Below the pieces are notes generated by a model, which had not been told where the DNA came from, did not search any database, and saw only the letters and a list, made by a program, of their open reading frames with translations. From CAZTAK01 sp964611585 (lineage in GTDB: Bacteria > Pseudomonadota > Alphaproteobacteria > SHVP01), in assembly GCA_964611585.1 (NCBI GenBank), contig CAZTAK010000077.1:1-9979 (forward strand): a stretch of 9,979 nt of DNA, written 5' to 3'. Numbering within the stretch: the first letter of the stretch is position 1; each line of letters begins with the position of its first letter. Below are positions 5,287 to 9,979 of this stretch, in pieces. A program made the translations under genes and the position numbers.

Positions 5287-6714
5287 ATGGCCGGACCCAC
5301 CGTCGATATGGTCATCGAGGGCGGCATGGTGGTTTCGCCCGAAAGCACCGTGGAGGCGAGCATCGCCGTCGACGGCGGCGTCATCGTCGCGGTCGGCGCC
5401 GAGCCCTCCATGCCGCAAGCGCGCGAGACCATCGATGCGTCGGGCAAGCACGTTCTGCCCGGCATCATCGACAGCCACGTGCATTTCCGCGAGCCGGGCT
5501 ATGAATACAAGGAGGACTGGCGCACGGGCACCGCCGCGGCCGCGTGCGGCGGCGTCACCTCGGTGTTCGAGATGCCCAACACCAATCCGCCGACCGGCAC
5601 CGTCGAGGAGCTTGCGCGCAAGCAGGAGATCGCCGCCAACGGCGCCCATGTCGACTACGGCATCTATGGATTGCTCGACGAGAACAACCTCGATCAGCTC
5701 GAGCCCCTGGCCGCGGCCGGCGCGGCCGGGTTCAAGTGCTTCATGGGGAATACCTTCGGCAACCTGCCGGCGCCCAGCGACGGCGCCATGTTGGAAGGGT
5801 TCGAGATCCTCGCCCGCCTCGGCAAGCGTTGCGTGGTCCATGCCGAGAACTGGTCGATCATGGCGCGCCGAGAGGGCCAGCTCCGGGACGCCGGACGCAG
5901 CGACCCGCTCGCCCATCTCGCCGCCCGGCCGGCGGTGTGCGCCATGGAGGCGGTGAGCCGGGCGACGATCTTCGCCGAATGGACCGGCGCCCGGCTTCAC
6001 ATCGCCCACAAGAGCTCCGCCGACGGGCTCCATTTCGTGCGCGACGCCAAGGCGCGCGGCGTCGACGTGACGGTCGAGACCTGCCCGCAATACCTCCTGC
6101 TGTCGAGCGACGAAATGGCGCGGAAAGGCGGCATCATGCGGGTCAACCCGCCGGTCCGCGAGCCCGGCCACGCCGAGGCGCTGTGGCAAGGTCTGCACGA
6201 CGGCGCCGTCGACATGCTGGCGACCGATCACGCGCCGCATCAGCCCGACGAGAAGACCGACCCCGACATCTGGAAGTGCGATTGCGGCTTCCCCGGGGTC
6301 GAGACCGCGGTGCCGCTGATGCTGACCCAGGTCAACGCCGGGCGCATGACGATCAACCAGTATGTGCGCTGGTCGTCGTTCAATCCGGCCCGGGCGTGGG
6401 GCCTCTATCCACGCAAGGGCGCAATTCAGGCCGGCGCGGATGCCGACTTCGCCATCGTCGACCTGGACCGGGCGGCGACCATCGACCAGGAACGGCTCCA
6501 TTCGAAGAGCCACATCGCGCCGTGGCACGGCCATGACGTGAAGGGCGTGCCGGTCCATACCATCGTTCGCGGCCGGGTGGTGGCGCGCGACGGCGAGCTG
6601 GTCGGCGAGCCCGGCTGGGGCCGCCCGGTGCCGCAACAAATGCCGCCGGCCGCGCCGCGCAACGTCGACAAGACCAGCGCCGCGATCGTGCGCCCGCCGC
6701 TGGCGGCGGAATAG
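5287..6714 (+). CDS. Cyclic amidohydrolase (dihydroorotase/hydantoinase/allantoinase superfamily)
   Basis: The 475-aa product belongs to the metal-dependent amidohydrolases that open cyclic amides or ureides (dihydroorotate, hydantoin, allantoin, dihydropyrimidine) in the cytoplasm. Residues of the dinuclear metal site can be placed: His64 and His66 in IIDSHVHFREPG, the carbamylated lysine Lys150 in GFKCFMG, His185 in VVHAEN, His241 in HIAHKSS and Asp314 in ATDHAPH. MPNTNPP (96-102) and RVNPPVRE (285-292) are substrate-loop signatures, and NPARAWGLYPRKGAIQAGADADFAIVD is the usual C-terminal beta-sandwich region. The start is supported by AGGGGG 5 nt upstream. The next gene begins 12 bp after the stop, so the two are almost certainly one operon. 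Pairing with an M20 amidase rather than pyrimidine genes argues against a housekeeping PyrC role. The exact ring substrate cannot be read from sequence; allantoinase or a hydantoinase-like enzyme are both possible. Confidence 0.92.
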   Translation: MAGPTVDMVIEGGMVVSPESTVEASIAVDGGVIVAVGAEPSMPQARETIDASGKHVLPGIIDSHVHFREPGYEYKEDWRTGTAAAACGGVTSVFEMPNTNPPTGTVEELARKQEIAANGAHVDYGIYGLLDENNLDQLEPLAAAGAAGFKCFMGNTFGNLPAPSDGAMLEGFEILARLGKRCVVHAENWSIMARREGQLRDAGRSDPLAHLAARPAVCAMEAVSRATIFAEWTGARLHIAHKSSADGLHFVRDAKARGVDVTVETCPQYLLLSSDEMARKGGIMRVNPPVREPGHAEALWQGLHDGAVDMLATDHAPHQPDEKTDPDIWKCDCGFPGVETAVPLMLTQVNAGRMTINQYVRWSSFNPARAWGLYPRKGAIQAGADADFAIVDLDRAATIDQERLHSKSHIAPWHGHDVKGVPVHTIVRGRVVARDGELVGEPGWGRPVPQQMPPAAPRNVDKTSAAIVRPPLAAE

Positions 6715-6726
6715 GACGGCGGTGGG

Positions 6727-7971
6727 ATGGCGCCCAACCCGGCAACCCATGAAACGATCCGACGGTTGCTCGACGAACGGCGCGACGACCAGATCGATTT
6801 CCTGGCCGAGCTGATCCGCAACCCGGCCGACAATCCGCCGGGTGATTGCGCGCCTCATGCCGAGCGCACCGCGGCTTTGCTTGCCGATCGCGGGCTGGTC
6901 GCCGAAAGGCATCAGGTGCCCGATGAGCTGTGCCGCGAGAACGGTATGCTAAGCGCCACCAACCTGGTGGTGCGCGAACGCTTCGGCGACGGGCCCGTGG
7001 TCGCGCTCAACGCCCATGGCGACGCCGTGCCGGCGGGCGACGGGTGGACCGTCGATGCCTATGGCGGCGTGATCCGGGACGGCAAGATGTACGGCCGTGG
7101 CGCGGCGGTCTCCAAGTCCGACTTCGCGACCTACGCCTATGCCCTGATGGCGCTCAAGGCCACCGGCGCGCGGCTCGCCGGCACCGTCGAGCTGCACCTC
7201 ACCTACGACGAGGAGGTCTCGGGCTTCATCGGTCCCAAATGGATTCTCCACAGCGGTATCTCGAAACCGGACTACGCGATCTGCGCCGGCTTCACCTATT
7301 TCGTCGCCACCGGCCACAACGGCTGCCTGCAGCTCGAGGTCGAGATCGCCGGACGGTCGGCGCACGCTGCGATGCCCGACAGCGGCGTCGATGCCTTGGT
7401 GGCGGCGACCACGGTTCTGGACGCGCTCTACGTACACCGCGAGAGCTATCGGACGGTCGCGTCGACGATACCGGGCATCGATTCGCCGACGCTGGTGGTC
7501 GGGCGTATCGAGGGCGGCGAAAGCACCAATGTCGTGCCGGGGACGGTCACCCTCAGGCTCGACCGCCGCATTATCCCCGACGAGGACCCGGCCGAGGCCG
7601 AGGCCACGCTGCGCGCGCTGATCAACGCCACCATTGCGGAAATACCAGGAGTCGCGTGCCGCATCACGCGCCTGTTGCTGGCCGAGCCGCTGGTGCGCGT
7701 CGACGGCACCGACCGGCTCGCCACCATCGTCGCCGGCCACGCCAGCGACGTCATCGGCGAGACCATCGCCACCTTTGGCGTACCGTTGTTCACCGACGCA
7801 CGGCACTATTCCACAGCCGGCATCCCGACGGTGATGTATGGCGCGGGCCCGCGCACCGTCCTCGAATCCAACGTTCACAAGGCCGACGAACACGTCGACC
7901 TCGGCGATCTCGCCAAGGCCACCGAGGTTGTCGCGCGCGCGCTGGCCGAGCTGCTGCGGGACGAGACCTAG
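6727..7971 (+). CDS. M20-family amidohydrolase/deacylase (ArgE/DapE/carbamoylase-like)
   Basis: The product is 414 aa, normal for M20. Members hydrolyse linear amides, N-acyl or N-carbamoyl amino acids or dipeptides with one or two Zn/Co ions. Visible motifs: NAHGDAVPAGDGW (His97, Asp99), the DEE motif with catalytic base Glu162 and metal ligand Glu163, GRSAHAAMPDSGVDA of the dimerisation lid (His213), and the C-terminal SNVHKADEHVD with His384. Two usual ligand positions deviate: GRGAxD reads GRGAAVSKSD, giving Val128 where the bridging Asp is expected, and the following gEP segment reads CAGFT, giving Gly188 in place of Glu/Asp. Asp132 might substitute. The start has only a weak GGTGGG close to the ATG, consistent with translation coupled to the amidohydrolase 12 bp upstream. 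Inferred job: cleave the product of the ring-opening enzyme. Specificity unknown. Confidence 0.87.
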   Translation: MAPNPATHETIRRLLDERRDDQIDFLAELIRNPADNPPGDCAPHAERTAALLADRGLVAERHQVPDELCRENGMLSATNLVVRERFGDGPVVALNAHGDAVPAGDGWTVDAYGGVIRDGKMYGRGAAVSKSDFATYAYALMALKATGARLAGTVELHLTYDEEVSGFIGPKWILHSGISKPDYAICAGFTYFVATGHNGCLQLEVEIAGRSAHAAMPDSGVDALVAATTVLDALYVHRESYRTVASTIPGIDSPTLVVGRIEGGESTNVVPGTVTLRLDRRIIPDEDPAEAEATLRALINATIAEIPGVACRITRLLLAEPLVRVDGTDRLATIVAGHASDVIGETIATFGVPLFTDARHYSTAGIPTVMYGAGPRTVLESNVHKADEHVDLGDLAKATEVVARALAELLRDET

Positions 7972-7985
7972 ACGGACATATGGTG

Positions 7986-8018
7986 TAGCCCGGAAGTCAA
8001 TCGATCAAATCCGGGCTA
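7986..8018 (+). terminator. REP-like palindrome, likely terminator of the amidohydrolase operon
   Basis: TAGCCCGGA (7986-7994) pairs perfectly with TCCGGGCTA (8010-8018) across a 15-nt loop, 14 bp after the M20 stop. Only TT follows directly, with gtgttttagg further on. The arms resemble the widespread intergenic repeats of proteobacteria that begin GTAGCCCGGAT and end ATCCGGGCTA, so this may be a REP-type element that also ends transcription. Confidence 0.6.
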
Positions 8019-8084
8019 TTGGATTGCGGTGTTTTAGGCCAGAATAAAATCAGGCCGCTATTTTCTTGAGAGAGGAACCGCGAG

Positions 8085-8915
8085 GTGACGGCAGCAGAGA
8101 ACCAAAATGACGCCGATTGGGCAACGCGCGGCGCTTATTGGGCGAAAACGGCACCGGATTCCGTCTCGACGACGGACGATCTCAGCCAGCTACTGATCAC
8201 CCTGGCGGGGATAGAACTTGGAAGCCACGTCCTTGATATCGCGTCGGGCGCCGGCGATCCGGCCATCAGCATCGCCCTGAAAGTCGGGGCCGAGGGATCG
8301 GTCACGGCGCTCGATGTCAGTGCGGAGATGCTCGCCGGGGCGCGAAAAAGGGCGACTAAATTGGGCCTGGAAAACATTACCTTCGAAAACGGGCGCATGG
8401 GGGCCCTACCCTTTGATACCTCGACTTTTGACGCCGTGACTTGCCGGTTCGGCCTGATGTCCGCCGAGGATCCCGTGCTGGCGTTGCAGGGCGCGCGGCG
8501 GGTGTTGAAAGCCGGAAAAAAGGCCGCCTATATGACCCATGGGCCGCGGGACAAGAACACCATGTTTTCCGTTTTGTGGCCGGCCTTGTTCGAGTTCTTG
8601 GGGGATAAGGATAACGACGATCGTGGTGCGCGGCGATACAGATTCAGCGAAAAAGGTTCTCTGGAAGCGGTTCTTCAGGCTGCGGGCTTCAGCCACATTG
8701 AGGAACGGGAAGTGGTCAAAACCGTTATCAAGCAAGCAGGCGAGAGGTTTTGGCAGACCATGTTGATACGCGCGTTCGGCGCAAGAATCGAAGGCTTCGA
8801 GGAATCGAGAATGGAGGCGCTTCATGCATCCATCGAGAGAGCCTTCGAACCCTATCTGAACGGCGACCGGTACGAGCTCTTGTCAACGGATATGGTCGCC
8901 TGCGGTATCGCATAA
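8085..8915 (+). CDS. Class I SAM-dependent methyltransferase, UbiE/COQ5-like
   Basis: The product is 276 aa from a GTG start at 8085, which has GAGAGGA 8 nt upstream. It shows the Rossmann-fold methyltransferase motifs in order: motif I VLDIASGAGDP (residues 49-59) for SAM binding, the acidic end of strand 2 in TALDVSAEML (Asp77), LPFDTSTFDAVTCRFGLM (108-125) as motif II, and ARRVLKAGKKAAYM (137-150) as motif III. A C-terminal part with RYRFSEKGSLEAVLQAAGF follows the pattern of small-molecule methyltransferases of this group. Cytoplasmic, no membrane segment. It is separated from the M20 gene by a hairpin and 113 bp, so it probably has its own promoter; an AT-rich patch (gaataaaat, near 8042-8050) could be part of a -10 region, but no strong -35 pairs with it. 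The substrate is not readable. Quinone methylation is only one possibility, since UbiE itself is usually nearer 250 aa and more conserved. Confidence 0.85.
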   Translation: MTAAENQNDADWATRGAYWAKTAPDSVSTTDDLSQLLITLAGIELGSHVLDIASGAGDPAISIALKVGAEGSVTALDVSAEMLAGARKRATKLGLENITFENGRMGALPFDTSTFDAVTCRFGLMSAEDPVLALQGARRVLKAGKKAAYMTHGPRDKNTMFSVLWPALFEFLGDKDNDDRGARRYRFSEKGSLEAVLQAAGFSHIEEREVVKTVIKQAGERFWQTMLIRAFGARIEGFEESRMEALHASIERAFEPYLNGDRYELLSTDMVACGIA

Positions 8916-8971
8916 CTCGGACGATCATCAGCTATCCGATTTGTGGAGCGCGGGGTCACCCATTAGGCGGC

Positions 8972-9007
8972 CCTATATCCCTCTATATCATTGCAGGTTG
9001 ATATAGG
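8972..9007. promoter_or_regulatory. CTATATC repeats and 8-bp inverted repeat upstream of the cytochrome b561-like gene
   Basis: CCTATATC (8972-8979) and GATATAGG (9000-9007) form a perfect 8-bp inverted repeat with a 20-nt spacer. A further direct copy of CTATATC lies at 8983-8989, exactly 10 bp (one helical turn) after the first. The cluster is 57 bp upstream of the next start codon. It could be an operator or overlap a promoter; no regulator is identified. Confidence 0.4.
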
Positions 9008-9063
9008 ATCGGCTGTCACGGCGGTATGGTGAAGGTGCGACTGCCGGAGCGGGAGCCGATGGC

Positions 9064-9747
9064 ATGGGCATTATCGACACGACCGGCCCCGGGTTCTTAC
9101 TGGTTTCCCACGCCGTTATCATGGTTTTGACCTGGGGCATCATGGTTCCGGCGTCACTTGTCATCACGCGCTTTTTCAAGGTCATGCCGGGACAGAATTA
9201 TCCCGAGGAAACCGACAGCAAATTCTGGATGCGGACCCACCGCGTGATGTCGACGACCGTTGTCTTCGTTTCAACATTTGGCGCGGGTGTCGCGGTGTTG
9301 GCACTCAACGGAATATCGTTTGCCTCATTGCACGCCAAGTGGGGATTTGCGGTCGTCGTTCTTGGCTGGTGTCAATTGTTCATCGCGATGCAACGCGGAA
9401 CCCACGGTGGGCCATGGGGCCTCAAGAACCCCGATCGCATCGTCAAGCCGCGAGATGAGTGGTTCGGAGACCACTACAACATGACGCTGCGGCGTAGAAT
9501 CTTCGAGACCATTCATATTTCCACGGGTTACCTGACTGCCATCGCCGGGATGGTGGCAATTACTCTTGGAATTATCCAGTTCGGCCTTGCCTGGCCGTGG
9601 CACGCCGCTTACGGCGCCTTGGTATTCGCGATATTGTTCTCGTACTGGAAGTTTTCGCGACAGGGTCGCCGCGTCCCGACATATCAGGCCATTTGGGGCC
9701 TCAGCCCCGAGCATCCAGGTAATCAGGAGCGCGGATCGGACAGGTGA
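9064..9747 (+). CDS. Cytochrome b561-type multi-pass membrane protein
   Basis: The 227-aa product looks like the cytochrome b561/ferric-reductase transmembrane family, which carries electrons across the membrane on two b-type hemes. Hydrophobic segments lie at about 12-37, 61-83, 92-110, 153-175 and 178-195. Histidines sit at or near helix ends in the family's usual pattern: His16 (SHAVIMVLTWGI), His59 (WMRTHRVMS), His90 (ASLHAKWGF) and His151 (ETIHISTGY), the likely four heme ligands; His180 is an extra one. A 40-residue polar loop (residues 111-149) separates helices 3 and 4, and the tail is polar. No DOMON or other electron-input domain is fused. The ATG at 9064 follows GGGAG by 8 nt; an ATG at 9059 is out of frame. 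The next gene converges 33 bp away. Physiological donor and acceptor are unknown. Confidence 0.8.
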   Translation: MGIIDTTGPGFLLVSHAVIMVLTWGIMVPASLVITRFFKVMPGQNYPEETDSKFWMRTHRVMSTTVVFVSTFGAGVAVLALNGISFASLHAKWGFAVVVLGWCQLFIAMQRGTHGGPWGLKNPDRIVKPRDEWFGDHYNMTLRRRIFETIHISTGYLTAIAGMVAITLGIIQFGLAWPWHAAYGALVFAILFSYWKFSRQGRRVPTYQAIWGLSPEHPGNQERGSDR

Positions 9748-9780
9748 TTTCTCAGCCAATTACGGGTACGCGCACTTCCT

Positions 9781-9979
9781 TCACCAACGTGCTTGAATCG
9801 CCTTCTCGATCACCGATCTTGTAGCCGCAACTGCATCCTCATTCGGTTCCACGCGGACCCTCGTGGGCGGCGAGCAGCATGTGAAGGCAGCACCCCTCTC
9901 GTCATCGTAGCCATGCGTTGCATCCTTCAGGGAATGGTAGAAGACGTTATCGTTCCACTGAGCCGTCGAACGGCAAGCC
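9781..9979 (-). CDS. C-terminal end of an unrecognised protein (5' end outside window)
   Basis: A minus-strand frame is open from the window edge to a TGA at 9781-9783, giving 65 residues. It contains NDNVFYHSLKDATHGYDDE, AAFTCCSPPTRVRVEPNEDA and a final helix-like VIEKAIQARW. Support for coding: no internal stop, ordinary codon use for this genome, and neat convergence with the cytochrome gene (33-bp gap). The adjacent CysCys followed by a PPTRVRV strand is distinctive, but I do not recognise the family. Confidence 0.55.
   Translation of the reverse strand, partial: ACRSTAQWNDNVFYHSLKDATHGYDDERGAAFTCCSPPTRVRVEPNEDAVAATRSVIEKAIQARW

Noticed and set aside
5091..5468. Minus-strand 125-codon frame ending in IELFPGRGDRPVTSAALRDLV
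   Set aside because: Its first half is antisense to the amidohydrolase. The last part resembles copy A of the repeat, so it is reported as a repeat, not a gene; no Shine-Dalgarno was seen.
5287..6714. Assignment as housekeeping dihydroorotase (pyrC)
   Set aside because: The superfamily signature fits, but the operon partner is an M20 amidase and there are no pyrimidine genes nearby, so no specific gene symbol was given.
5242..6912. 556-codon minus-strand open frame opposite the cyclic amidohydrolase
   Set aside because: GC-rich coding DNA often leaves antisense frames open. The plus strand encodes all metal-site motifs of a known family, and this frame shows none.
6949..7893. 314-codon minus-strand open frame opposite the M20 gene
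   Set aside because: Antisense shadow; no family resemblance, and it overlaps an enzyme gene in a clear operon.

Overview
The window is about 10 kb of GC-rich bacterial DNA. Codon use and the type of genes suggest an environmental alphaproteobacterium, but no taxonomic marker is present, so this is inference. No tRNA, rRNA, CRISPR array, transposase or integrase was seen. Most genes are catabolic or membrane genes of known families. I do not see a clear-cut new defence or mobile system.

Layout: (1) 1-882 (+) is the 3' part of a UbiD-family decarboxylase gene with an unusual C-terminal extension. It converges on a second, complete UbiD-family gene at 923-2407 (-), with a hairpin between them. 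(2) 2408-5286 is the odd section. It holds two minus-strand genes for exported proteins: a small, AT-rich gene for a repeat protein (2588-3085) and a seven-bladed PD40/TolB-like beta-propeller with a helical tail (3202-4974). A diverged 86-bp direct repeat (2421-2506 and 5152-5237, 65/86 identical by hand) brackets the pair. A 2 x 17 bp tandem repeat and a perfect 16-bp palindrome lie upstream of the propeller gene. (3) 5287-7971 (+) is a tight two-gene operon: a cyclic amidohydrolase (dihydroorotase/hydantoinase/allantoinase superfamily) and an M20-family amidohydrolase whose metal site looks non-canonical. A REP-like palindrome ends it. (4) 8085-8915 (+) is a UbiE/COQ5-like methyltransferase. 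(5) 9064-9747 (+) is a four-histidine cytochrome b561-type membrane protein. It converges on the C-terminal end of an unrecognised gene at the right edge (9781-9979, -).

How they may work together: the amidohydrolase and M20 enzyme look like consecutive steps, opening of a cyclic amide or ureide followed by cleavage of the linear amide. The UbiD enzymes would remove carboxyl groups from aromatic or unsaturated acids using prenylated FMN. Their UbiX partner is not in the window. Nothing directly links the secreted pair to these pathways. Its lower GC and flanking repeats suggest it arrived separately.
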